64,000 nt of DNA from Elgaria multicarinata webbii. Its lineage: Eukaryota; Chordata; Lepidosauria; Squamata; Anguidae. The first letter of the stretch is position 1. Each line of letters starts with the position of its first letter. The position numbers and the translations under genes are program-made. The notes under the pieces are model-generated. The model was not told the origin of the DNA. It worked only from the letters and a program-made list of their open reading frames with translations, and did not search any database. Below are positions 1 to 12,800 of this stretch, one piece after another. The stretch lies in assembly GCF_023053635.1 (NCBI RefSeq), contig NC_086178.1, positions 48,010,726-48,074,725 of the forward strand. The letters are read 5' to 3'.

Positions 1-3000
1 AATTACAAGTTGTTATAGGGCCTAAAGCGTATGGGATTTTTCTTTCTTCTCGGCTGTCTGACTTCACTGATCATTGCAGATCAGTGTACGATCGGAGACT
101 GCTTTCTCTTCTTTTTTTTATGGGAAAGTAGAAAAGATAGAGGGGGGTGTAAAACAAAGGGACTCATAACAACTAGACTGTTCAGACAAAAATATTGACA
201 GAACTTTATCAAATAAATTATAACATTTTTAGAAATAGGAATGACTCCCAAGATTCTTTTTCTTTTTCTTTAATGAACAGGGTTTGGTATCTTTCAGGTA
301 CCTGCAATATTAGCGCTCTGCCTAGAGATGTATTGCTGTTTCTCAAGCTATATGTGGGTTAGGTCATTGTTGCACGGAATAAACTGCCCTTCTTCTTTCT
401 CTTAAAGACATTCTAACGTACCTGTCACTTTAATGTCATTGCTCGTCTTAGGCAGATTCTATTCTCAAGTCATTTGTTCTCTGTGTTGATCCTGGTATTT
501 AGCAAAGAAAAAACAACACTGCTGTGTGATTTGTATGTTGAAATGTACTACATGTATACTGTAATTGTATGAGATGTGGCATGCTTAAGGCTTCACAGCA
601 AGGACCTGATGGGTCTGAATCAAGGTGGAAAGTTGAACTGTTTCTTAATTTACTTTTAGGTATTTATGGCTTTGTTGAAAAAGGCTCAGCAGGCATTTCT
701 CAGAACCTCTTGCATAAAATATCAGACAGAATCACAAGGCCCACAGGACATGATGCCCTCTAAGGCGAGGTTGCAGAGCATGTGAAATTTGAACTGAATG
801 TGTGATCTGGAGATCTATTGATTTTTGGACTATAAAATAATGAGGGCAAACAAGAGACAGATGTGATGTTGAGGTGCAGGTTTACTTCAGAGCCTAACTT
901 ATTCTTGTTGACTAGTTCCAACTCATAAGAAAAGTGAGGATACCACACAGGTCTCTAGTCTTTTTTGTTATTATTAAGGGGGCCTAGAATTTTCTCTTTG
1001 TATGGGATTTAGCCTCTTGCTACTTGCGATACTCTGTGTGTACTACTCAAGACTACTTGATATTATTTTTTCTAATGTGGCTATGAATACATTGGGGAAA
1101 TAAGTAAAATGTAATATAAGAAACAAGTATGGGAGTACTGATTTTGCTTCTAATAAAAATGCTATGTATGGCAGCTTCGTAACCTGTGTATCAGGAGAGA
1201 AATAATACCCATGCAGTCATTTTCTCATTAGGTTTCACTTTGCTTTTCCTGACATGCCTTAACCTGTGGTGTTTAGACAGGTGGGAGATCCCAAGCAAGA
1301 TTAGTTTGTCATATAGTTTAATGTCTAATGGCATTATATTGTGAAGCAAGGGAAAACAAAGCTACGTTTGCTAGGAATTGTTGTGGATGACTGCTCTACA
1401 GAAGATTGAAGGGTAGTTGGAGCAGTCTGTTTGAGATAAGTGATTCTAAGAGAAAAATGCAAAAATATAGGGACATGTGGAAAGGAGTAGTGAAGGCTGG
1501 AGGTATTCTGTCCTTCATATTTACGACAATGGTGGCACCTGTAGTAGAAAGCATGATTCACTTCCCCCTCTCCTGCCGGAGGGTTTACATGAAGCTTGAT
1601 GAGTGCTGCATAAGGTGGGATTAACATAAATTGCAGGTGAATGGCTCTTCCATTGCACTGTGAAGCTTTCCAAAGCATGAATCCCAAAATGGATCCAGCC
1701 TGTGTATGCATAATGTGATGAGAAATAGTCTTCTTCTGGGGAGAAAGGAGCCTTCCTTGCAATCTGAATCCCTGAAGGGGCAGTGGTTTTTCAAAATTAA
1801 ATAATACTCCAACCTTCTCACTTGAGGAAAATTGTGGTCTTGCCTTTTTTTAAAACCTCAGCCTGCATTAACATGGGACCCAGTTCTATTTTTTACCCTA
1901 TGTACTTCCCCCTGCCAAGCCTTCTTTGCTCCCATCAGTCCCTGCATCTCCCCACCCCTCTTAAAAACACACATACAAACCCCGAAACAAACAAAAGGGC
2001 AGTGGGTGACTTTGGCGTGATCCACTAATTGAAAACCAGTGGATTCCACTTGAGAGTATGCGGTGGAAAAACAAGATCCAGCTTGACATGGAGCAATCTG
2101 TGTGCGTTTTGTTGCTGGTCCTGAGGCTTCTTGTCGAGCTGTTCAATCCCCAACCATTGGCCGTGGTAGCGGAGGATGGTTGGAGTTATAGCCCAATATA
2201 TTCTGGAGGGCACCAGGTTTGCGAAGGTTTTTCATTTTGTTATGATGCCATTCAGCAGTTAAATATCTGGTCCTTCGATTATAGGTATAAAATATATCAG
2301 AGGATCCCATTATCTTTGATTCATAGCACATGACAACAACGTGAATAAACTTGCTGCAGAAAGCATCACTTTGTTCAGCTGTTTAGAATAGGTTTTAGCC
2401 AATGTTACTGTGGCACTTTAGCTACCAAATCACAAAGATTCCTACATTTCGCTGGCTCTCCTACTTCGTGGGCTACCTCCAAGTAGCAATAAGAATGATG
2501 GGACAGATTGCCAGCAAGAAGCAGACCGAGAACAGAGCTCCTATACTAGAACCAGCATTTGGGGAAGGCTGGATTTCAGTGCCTTCATTACCTGAACAGC
2601 ATATACATTTTTGAGAAGATGATTGCTGTTTGGTTCTAAAGTGGTAGCTATTTTTGTAAAGGGTGTGTGTCATTTTGGGGGTGTGGGTCGGATACCTAGA
2701 TAATTTACTCAGAGAGAGTTCTGAGTAAACAGAAGACCTCAGAAGTAAGCATATGGTTGCAGAGCACTTCTTTCCAGGTTGCTGTTTTAGACTATTTAAA
2801 AAAAGCTGCTGAGTGATCACACTATTAAAAGTCAGTACTATACATGTTTACTCAGAAGTAAGTCTCTCTGTTCAATGGGGTTTACTCAAAGGTAAGCATG
2901 CAACAGATTTTAGTATGATTTGGATGTAAACACAGATGAAATCAATGGGATTTACTCTTGAGTAAGGGAACCAGCAGATCTCTGTTTTATGAATTGGAGA

Positions 3001-3748
3001 TGCACAACTTTGCATTATCAAAGTAAAGGAAAATGGATCATTCACAAATACAAACAGGTGGAATTTTGCATTGGTGGACTATCAGGGAAATAGTTTGGGG
3101 GGGGTAATTTAAAATCCCAAAAAATCAAGGGATGAACCGATCTGATTCAAACTTTGCATGGCTAAAGCTCTACTTAAGAGCTCTCAAGGTCCGAAGTTTC
3201 ATTTCTTTATCTTTAAAAATGAGGGAGCTACGGGCAATGAGGGTGGGGTTGGACCAGTAAAAAGTCCATTCATTTGGACGTTCTACACAGAGTGCTGGAG
3301 GAGGAGAATCACCCCACCCTCTCCTTTCAAAGCGCACCCCCCCCAACAAAGGAAAAAGTGAGAGAACAGCACTCCATGGAGGCTTCAAGGTGCATTAAAT
3401 GCACTTGAGGAAAATAATCCAGACTTTCCTCGTTCTAGGATAAGACAGAAAACGCTGGGGAAGAGGTAGGGTGTCTGCAGGACAGGCACAGCATCATGTG
3501 AGTACCATGCTGCAAAACCGCACACCAGGCATGGCGAGAGTGCATTAAATTGCTGGTGTGATGGAACCTAGAGAGGAGAAAGAGATTGTTTGGGTTCAGT
3601 TCTGAGTAATTCTTATTTGATTAATTATTTGTTTAGCATCCAGAAGTCTTCTGTTATATTGTTATTCTCTGCATCTTTTGTGTTTGGATGGGGCAGAGAC
3701 CTTAAAAGCTGCTGGTGACTATCTTGTGTGTTCTTTGTTTTTGAACAG
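1..3748 (+). other. ATG4B: ATG4B intron 1 (3' part)
   Basis: No exon was found here. The first ATG4B exon (in human it codes for MDA plus one base) should sit in a CpG island, and none is present, so it lies left of the window. The stretch is AT-rich. Around 2824-2990 there are short inverted pieces of the kind TTTACTCA...GTAAG, seen again elsewhere in the window as a mobile-element relic. The ORFs here show no family resemblance. Confidence 0.7.
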
Positions 3749-3847
3749 CTACCCTCACGTATGATACTCTCAGGTTTGAGTATGAAGACTTCCCAGAGAC
3801 CAAAGAACCTGTTTGGATCCTGGGGAAAAAATATAGTGTATTAACAG
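3749..3847 (+). CDS. ATG4B: ATG4B coding exon 2
   Basis: Codes for about residues 4-36, including DFPETKEPVWILGKKYS. It begins with the last two bases of an Ala codon and ends one base into a Glu codon. Acceptor TTGAACAG, donor GTATTT. It is one residue shorter than human around RFEYEDF. Confidence 0.97.
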
Positions 3848-6800
3848 GTATTTATTTTGCAAGTATTTTAAGTAATTTGAAGAGCTATAAATATTCCAGT
3901 CTGCTGCCATGAACCCTGCTATCTCACATTTTCTCTTTGTAGGCTTTGACATGGGATGATGAATGTAGTCTTCATCTTATTCTAACAGCCCTGCCTTTCT
4001 TTTTCCCCCCTTTCTCAACTACTCCCATGTGCTTTAATGAATATATTTTTTTAAAAAAGAAAGCAGTCATTGTTCAGATATGGATGTTAGAGAGTACCCT
4101 CCTTCCCTATATCCCTATATAATTCTGGTCTCTGGAACCTAAAAGTTGAGAATGAAAGGTGCCCAAGATAAGCTGAAATGTTAAAAAGTGTTCATCCACA
4201 CATATGCTGTAATAGTATGTCCTGTGCCTTTTCTAGTCTGCAGCCCAGATTTTTGATGGGACTAGCTAAAAGTGAACATTTTCTTATTCCTGATAACTTG
4301 GCTTATTAAGTCAATGACAGTATCATTGAATTAGCATGATGCCATTTTCTGAAAGGATATTGATATGTGTTATTTTCAATTGTTTAGAGAAAGAGGAGAT
4401 CCTGTTGGACGTGACCTCTCGTCTTTGGTTCACATACAGAAAAAACTTTCCAGCCATTGGTAAGCAGCAAGGTTAATTTTCCAGATAATAGTGTAAATGA
4501 GGCTGGCTTCTTCTTGAATACCTGATTTTGCTATAGCCTAGTAAAGCCAACAGTCTTGTGTTGGTTTGCCCTCCAGTATTTGATAGGCCATTCTAACATT
4601 TGGGGTGTGTAGAAATGTATTGGTGTTTGGCTGTCTAGGTTCAGAAAATGAATTTACATTTGCTTCTGGTATGTTGCTGATATTTGATTTCATTCCCAGC
4701 ATTCATAGGGAAAAAAGGAAATATGCTCCCACTTTGAACATAGGAAATATGAACAAGTATGGAAATTGCAGAATACAAAGTAAATTTGTTTTGCAAGGGA
4801 GTCTGTATGCTGTTTGGAAGCCTGCCTTTCTGCTTCTCTTGTTTGTTGCACATCTACATATAGGTTAAAAAGTGACTGACAAAACAGAGCTAAGCTTACA
4901 TTTCTTGGCATCTGCCTTCAAGGTTGTTAGTTTTTCAAAGAATACTGGAAGCCAAAGTGGTAATTCTAAGAATGATGAGGATAGAGACAGTTCTTAGGAA
5001 GGAGATACCTTCCATATAATATAACTGTGCAATGTTTTTAAAAACTAATCCAATGGATAGGCAAAAATGAATGACAATGGAATGTAAAGGTTTCAGTCTA
5101 TGCATCCAGAAGTTGTCATTTCCCCCCTAGTATCACAGGATTAGATGGTTTATCTGTTGGAAATAGATATGGTATAAACATCTGATAACAGACTTCTCGG
5201 GATTTTCTGTTGTGACTTCTGAAATGGTTATAAAGGAGTGTAATTTCCCCAAGCTATTTTGTATCACATCCAGGGTGTTTGCATTTTATAACAATAGTTT
5301 TATAAAGTATTTTTTCTTTATATATTAAATTTCTCATTTGTTTTGATTTTTTGCCTTTAGTCTACTGAGCTGGAGGCACCAACACAACACTGGAGGCAGG
5401 AGTATAGGTAGGGCTCAGTGCGATGCAGTGCTATCTAATGTGTGTTCATATGGGAGTAAGTCGCACTGTGTTCAGTGTGGTGTAATCCCTGATAAGTGTG
5501 CATAGGGTTGCAGCCATATCCTGGCTTCTGGGTCCTCCAAGTCCTGTCCAGGTATACAAAAAAAAAACACTTCCTATTGGTTCACACTACTTGTCGCACA
5601 CTTGGTTAAAAGCTTGGTTTCTGTGCTCTTTTTTGCTGGCTGCAGGGGGAACAGGTCCTACATCTGACACTGGTTGGGGCTGCATGTTAAGGTGTGGACA
5701 GATGATCTTTGCTCAGGCCATGGTTTGCAAGCACTTAGGCAGAGGTAAGTCAAATGCAATGATAGTGAGAGGACAGGATATGTTAGTGTGTACAAATAAT
5801 TTAATGTCCTTTAAAAAAACAGCTGTCAAGAACTGCATGACATGGGCTGCATTCGAACCACAGGATAGTCAGTGGTGGGGTAATAATAAACTTGACAGTT
5901 GTTTATCTAAGGGATACTCCCCACACAACATGATAATAATCAAACTTGGTGTGGATTAGGATCAGTGTTGAGTCCATGCTGAGTTGATTCATTCATCTCC
6001 TGCACTCCCCTTCCTCAGTCCTCCCGTTAGTATCCCACTTGCCATTGCCGCTGAAAATCTATCCAGCCAGGACTAGTGTGGCAGCCACCTTTTTGACCAC
6101 CCTTGCTTTGCAACTCTGTGGCTGGCAAAATAACCAATGGTGGCCGAGGAAATAACCAGACTTCTGTTGACTGCACCTAAAAAAATGGATGTTGTAGAGT
6201 TGGGGAAAGTGCAGACAAGGCCAATTAAATTGATCAATGAGGTGGAGCAACTTCCCTGTGAGGAAAGGTTACAATGTCTGGAACTGTTTATCTTAGGAAA
6301 AAAGTGAGTAAAGGGAGTCATGAAAGAGGTATGCAAAATTATGCATGGTGTGAAGAAAGTGGATAGGGAGACATTTTTCTACCTTTCTCATAATACTAGA
6401 ACCCCACAGTCATCTCTTGAAGATGATTGGTTGAAGATTCAGGAAAGATAAAAGAATATACTTCTTCTCACAGTGCATAGTTAAACTGTGGAATTTCCTA
6501 CCACAAGATGTAGTGATGGTCACCAATTTGGATGACTGTAAAAGGGGGTTAGACAAATACATGGAAGGTAATACTATCAATGGCTACTAGTCCTGATGGC
6601 TATATATTTCCTCCAGTATCAGAGGCAGGGTGGTGTTGCACTGATGTCTTACTTGTACATTTCCACTGTGTGAACAAGATGCTGGATGAGATGGGCCCTT
6701 GGTCTGATCCTTCTTCTTACATTCTTAAAACAAATAAAGTGCAGAGTTGAGAACATGGTTTTAAAGCATCTCCTTTTGTGTCTCAGATTGGAGGTGGTTG

Positions 6801-9800
6801 AAAGGGAAGAAACAGACGGACAACTATTACAATGTTCTTAATGCCTTCATTGACAAAAAAGACAGCTACTACTCAATCCATCAAATAGGTAAGATGGTTA
6901 CCTACACTGTGTTCATAGAAGTGGCTCCTTGGCATATTCTGTCAGTAGTAGATTCTTCTGGTTTCATTTTTCAAAGAAGCCTACTTAAAATGTACCATTT
7001 CTAAATGTTAAGAACCTGGGATGTTCTGATGTAAACTCATGCTTACTAACACCAGTCTCTGTTGCTGTAAATCAGGGATGGGGAATCGGTGGCCCAGGGG
7101 CTAGACTTGGCCAATGGAATCTCCCAACCAGCCTGCCAGCCTCTCCTCCGAGGTCCCTTCTCTACTGCTTGGCCCCATTTCCCTGCTGCTCAACTATTTC
7201 CTACTAATCAGCTGAGCAATGTGGGATGGGAGATTGCTGGGCAGGGAAAAGATGAGCTGCAGGGAACAGGCTGTGTAGTTGCAGAACTTTCCCACTTTGC
7301 TGATTAGTCCTCTCTTTGCCATCCAGCTGAGTGGGGGCAGGGGGGAGATCACAGGGGGAGGTTGACATGTCTCCTATGTCTGCACTGCACAGCTGAATGG
7401 CAGGAAACAGCTGAGCAGCAGTGAGTGTGGGGGTCACAAAGGAAGGTTCAAACCACTTGGGGGAAGGTGTGGATGTGGAGGGGAAGAGAGAAGGGTGTGG
7501 CAGAAAGAATAAGGGAATATCCCTGCCCACTTTTGGCTCTGATGCAGCCGGCTGCCAGCTTTGCCCCCATCCACTACTAGTCACAGACCCACCCACTGCC
7601 GTTATGGGGCCTCTGAACACTTGGCCCCAAAGGAATGCAGCCCTGGACTGAAAGCAAAAAGGTGCCTCACATTTATTGTGAATGAACAAAACAGCATATA
7701 TTGTTTCTGCCGTTTAGAAGGAAAGGCCAGTGTATACATCTTGAAAAAGAAGGAAACATGGTGATGGCAGTGATCCAGATCTCCTATTTTGTGGAACAAG
7801 GCAGCCATTTCAGAATAACATTTAATTCAATAATGGTGCAATCCTATACATGTCCATTCAGAAATAGGCCCCATTGAGTTCAGGGTGACTTACTGCCACA
7901 AAAACATATACAGAACTGCAATTTAATTCTTGCAAATGCATGTGTCACCTGAATTTTACCCTCATAGTTCATGCAATCAATACTAGAGTATGTGTAATTG
8001 CGGTAGATTATATTCATTTCCTAATGAATATTCTACATGTTGTGCCAGAGAAGAAGTCTGGAGTCAAGATACCCTATTCTACAGAACAGAATAGTCTGCA
8101 GTGAATTAAATCTTCATCTGCAACAGTATAAATAAGAACTCTTGGCGTATCTGTTTTTCAGAATGTAGAAAGACATATGCTCAGAGGCAAGCACGCTGAA
8201 TAAAAGCATATTAAGAAAAACCTTTCAAACACTTTAGCCCCTTTTTCCTTGAGAAATAAAATCATTGGAGAGCTATTAGGAATGCTTCTTTTTTTTATCC
8301 CACTGTGGCAGAATCTCTTTCAGTCCAAGGGCCAAATTTCATTTGGGAGAAGCTTTCAGAGGCTACCTTCCAGTGGTCTGGAGGCAAAAGGAGCAGGGCC
8401 AAAATACCAAAACTACTGGCATATTTCAGCTTAAAACCCTTCCTGCCAGTAACTAAGCCTTAGGAGAGGCCTTTCAACATTTTTGGAATGGGGAAAACCC
8501 TGCACAAAAGTCAACAAACCATTAATAGATCAATGGTCAGGGGAGGGGGAAGGAGGTGGAGCCAAGAGAAGAGGGTGGGGCCTTTGGAGCACTGCCAGAG
8601 GGCTGGAGTTGGGCCCCTGGGCCTGATTCTGCACCCCTGCCCTTGGCTACTACCCTTGTGCTGAGTTTCGCATGAAACAAAGTCTTGACAAAGGGTCCAG
8701 CAGGTATTCAGCTTAAGCCAACTCATGGAGGTAACATTGTTTTTTAAATTGGTTGTTTATATGTCTGATGCCAGGGAGTGTTGGATGTTTTTACTAGACT
8801 GATTTCTTTGTAAGTTTCTCTTTCTCTGGCAGCTGCAAATTACCTCTCAGTCGGAGAAAATGGTCTTGTGAATTTACCTTTTTTATACTTTTCTTGATGT
8901 CCCTGGAAACCTCTTATCCTTGCTGAGTACAAAAGCTTTCCCATTTACCCCAAGAGTGATTAGTGCATTTCTCGAAAGCCTACTAATATACCTTCTTAGC
9001 TGGGTAAAAAGACTGTTGTTTGAGACATCTCATAATTATTTTTAATGAGGTTTTGGCTTCGGAGTGTTAGCAAACCCTCAGTACCTGTTCAATTTAGTTA
9101 AGTACCCATACTGGTACAGAATGGGCCTTGAGTAATATTGTGGACCAATTACAATTTGTTTGTTGCAGCCCAGATGGGAGTCGGAGAGGGAAAATCCATA
9201 GGCCAGTGGTATGGACCAAACACAGTTGCACAAGTACTCAAGTAAGTGCTCGGTGGTTCAAAACTCTCATGGGTATTCTTTAGTTCACAAATCTGTTTGG
9301 AGGTATTCATGCATAGTGAATCAAAGGTTGATTTCCCTCCTCTGTTGTGACAAATCATGGAGAATCTGCTCAGTGCTGCTTTCTCATTTTCCTTCCAAAT
9401 GAGAATTGCCCCCATCAGTCAAAGGTGAATCATGCATTTGAGGCCCACGACTCAAGATATGTCTCTGGAATGTTGTGTCCCCTTTGGAATGTTGAGAATT
9501 GTGGAGTCTTTGGGCCTGTGCTGTAGGGATGGTCTGTATAAGATGAATCAAATTGTTGGCACAAAGACAGGACAGGCAGAAATTTTAGCCACATTTTCAC
9601 AGCTATTCTAGATCCTTTTATTTATTTTTCATATTGATGTACACCAAATTAAAAAAATACTCTGCGCAGTTTACAAGTAAACAAATTGAAACCATAAAAT
9701 TAGAGAGCAATCCTGTGGCCCCTAGATAGCGTCTGAGGAGCAATAGGATAGTTTGGATTCCCAAGTCTGAGGTCAGAGACAGAGCTCCAGCCTCAGTCCT

Positions 9801-12800
9801 GAGAATCAGAGCTGTGAACTGTGATGTTGGAGGAAAATTTTGAGAGTGCCTTGGACTGCAAGAAGATCAAACCAGTCCATACTCCAGGAAATAAAGCCAG
9901 ACTGCTCACTTGAGGGAATGGTATTAAAGGCAAAACTGAAGTACTTTGGCCACATAATGAGAAGACAGGATACCCTGGAGAAGAGGCTGATGCTAGGGAA
10001 AGTGGAAGGCAAAAGGAAAAGGGGCCGACCAAGGGCAAGATGGATGGATGATATTCTGGAGGTGACAGACTTGACCTTGGGGGAGCTAGGGGTGGCAACG
10101 GCCAACAGAAAGCTCTGGCGTGGGATGGTCCATGAAGTCACGAAGAGTCGGAAGCGACTGAATGAATAAACAACAACAACAACAAATATGTTAAGACCTG
10201 CACCACAACAGATGGTGATCATGCGAACCGGCACCCTGAGTCAGACTCTGCCCTTCTAGCCCGGTATTGTTGACATAAAAAGGTCTTCACTTCTTGCTGA
10301 AAAGACTATAATGTAGATGCCAGGCAAGTCTCTCTGGGAAAGGTGTTTCACAACCATGGGGCCAGCACTGAGAAGACCTAAGGAGTGAGGTATCCCGGGA
10401 GCCTTTTACATGCCCATGATGCTCTGACTGTTGAATGATTAATACCGTATTTCTTCGATTCTAAGGCGCCATCGAATCTAAGGCGCACCCCATTTTTAGA
10501 CCTGTTTATTTGGGGAAAAAAGATGCACACTAATTTCAGTACCACCAACAGAAAACCCTAGTTGTCACTGAGCAAGCTCCACTTTAAGGACTACGGCATA
10601 GCCTGGGTGTGAGGAAGTGATTGCAGGCAGAGCAACGGGAGAGACTGCCCAATTCTTATTGGGCAGCTGGATTTTGGCGCCACTGGGCTGAGAGGGGCTT
10701 AGGGGTTAGCAAAAAACAGGCGCTTACCCTCCTAGCTCCTCGTCCCGGCTTGCGGCTGCTGCAGGAACTTCCTCTTTTGGCTGCCTGCCTGCACGGAGGA
10801 GAGAGACAATGGAGCTGCCGCGTGAGAGCAGCTTAGGTGGAGCAGAACAGGTTTTTCCGCGGGCGTGAGGGGTTCAAGGCGGGACGCGCGCTTCCCGGCG
10901 CGGTGGCTGGAGGGGGGATCCGGTGCTTGGGGGGGGGTGAGCCTCCTGACTCTTGGAGCCTCTTGTGTCGTCCCGGCGCGGCTGACGAGGGCCGGAGCTG
11001 CACGGGGCGCCCTGTAGGCTCCAATCAGCCAGCAAAGCAATTTTACCATATTTCTTCGATTCTAAGGCGCCATCGAATCTAAGGCGCACCCAATTTTTAG
11101 AGCTGTTACTTTAGGGGAAAAAGTGCATCTTAGAATCGAAGAAATACGGTATAGTGAAGTAGAGTGATGTTTGTGGGACAGTGTTTCCTGGGTTTCCGAC
11201 AGAGTCTGGCAATTAACAATACTGCTTCCTTACCTTGGAAATATCCCTTTTCTGCAAACACTTCCTTTTGTGTCTCAACTGCAAGTATACTCTTGGGCAT
11301 TTTTGAGGTAAAGGGGAATGGGAATGATCCTGTGATGCTCATTTTGTGAGTATTCTGTTCAGCACCTGGGTTTATGAAACTGTAGGCTAGGAAGCTATTT
11401 TACTGAACCAAGAATCAGAATATTTTGCAATTGGAAAACTTGGATTATATGATCAGAATACATTTCTCCAAATCACGACATACAATTCTAATTTATTCCA
11501 GGTCAAAATATGTATTTTGCAAGGAGTAGGTGTTTTAGTGAAAGCAATGAATGGGATTGTAGTCCATGGGTAGTTCTATGTAGGGCAAACCCATAGAACT
11601 GAATGAGGCTTATGTTAGCCTTGAGTAAAGTAAGTCCCATTCATTTCAGTGGGTTTCTCTACACAGGACTAACATTGGATACTGCCCCATATATGTATAG
11701 AGGGGGGAAAGGCTGTGAGGAAACTAGACAGCATTGTGTAGACATTATTTTTTCCTGGGAGACATGCCTAGACCCCTTCTGGCTTCTGACCCTTTAGCAG
11801 AACTTTTGCATATATGCACACACTGGGAACAATAAGAACAGTAAAAGCCTGTGCAATACTGCATAATAATATGAAAGGTGAGACTTGGGATGCTGCCATC
11901 TGATATTGTACTACATAACTAGACTCTGACCTATGCAACGTGATCACAGCCAGGCAGCTCTCTAGACCTCCTGACAGTTTTAAATCCCTGATTTAGTTGC
12001 AGTGTCTCTTCTCTAACGCATTTGCATCTAACTTTTCTTTCTCCCCCCTCTAGAAAACTTGCCACTTTTGATACATGGAGCTCCTTGGCAGTACACATAG
12101 CCATGGACAATACTGTTGTGATGGAGGAGATAAGTAAGTATGACTGTGTTGTTTGTAGAGGTGTACTCTCTCTTTGATGAAGATGTCTGCCTGATACCTT
12201 GGAGAATTGCTTCCATCTGCAGCAGATAGGGTGACGGAAAGGGTTGATGGGACCTTCACAAACAGTTTCTCTTAAGCACTCTAGAGTATTCTATGTCTAG
12301 AAGTTGTTTGACACCTCTGCTGAGACCGTTTCTGCTTATGTCTTGGTAGGAAGGCTGTGCAGGCTCAGCTGTCCATGTCCTGGAGCTTCAGCATTTCCTG
12401 TTGCAGAATCAGACATACTTTCTAATGGGTATCCAGATGGAGCAGAATGTACAGACAGGCTATTGCTCTGGAAACCTTTAGTGCTGCTGATACCTCTTCG
12501 CCTTGGGCTCACAGACATCAATGAAGCTTATATTGAAACCCTGAAGGTAGGGAGGGAGGGGAGTCAAATAATTTGAACTACTGAGATAGTTAATATAATC
12601 CAGTTCCAGATATGTCTTCCACATTATTAAATCTACCAGTTTATACATACTTCCATACAGTTTAGCACTATTGTCTGTAATAATCTACTGTCGTCAGTGC
12701 TGGTCTGCTCAGGACCAATTTCATGCTCCGTTGTAAGGGTGAATTTGTCTGAAACACATGAACCACTTGTGGCAATTCAGTTGGGATATTGGAGATTGTC

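Noticed and set aside
1689-1720. ATGGATCCAGCC as a possible ATG4B first exon
   Set aside because: Not followed by a donor in the right phase and not in CpG-rich DNA; the exon is more likely left of the window.
5498-5959. 153-codon ORF around ATG4B exon 4
   Set aside because: It is intron read-through on both sides of the exon; the real splice sites at 5646 and 5744 are clear.
10621-11089. ORFs in the GC-rich interior of the 10443-11151 element
   Set aside because: Short, overlapping on both strands, and within a transposon-like unit.
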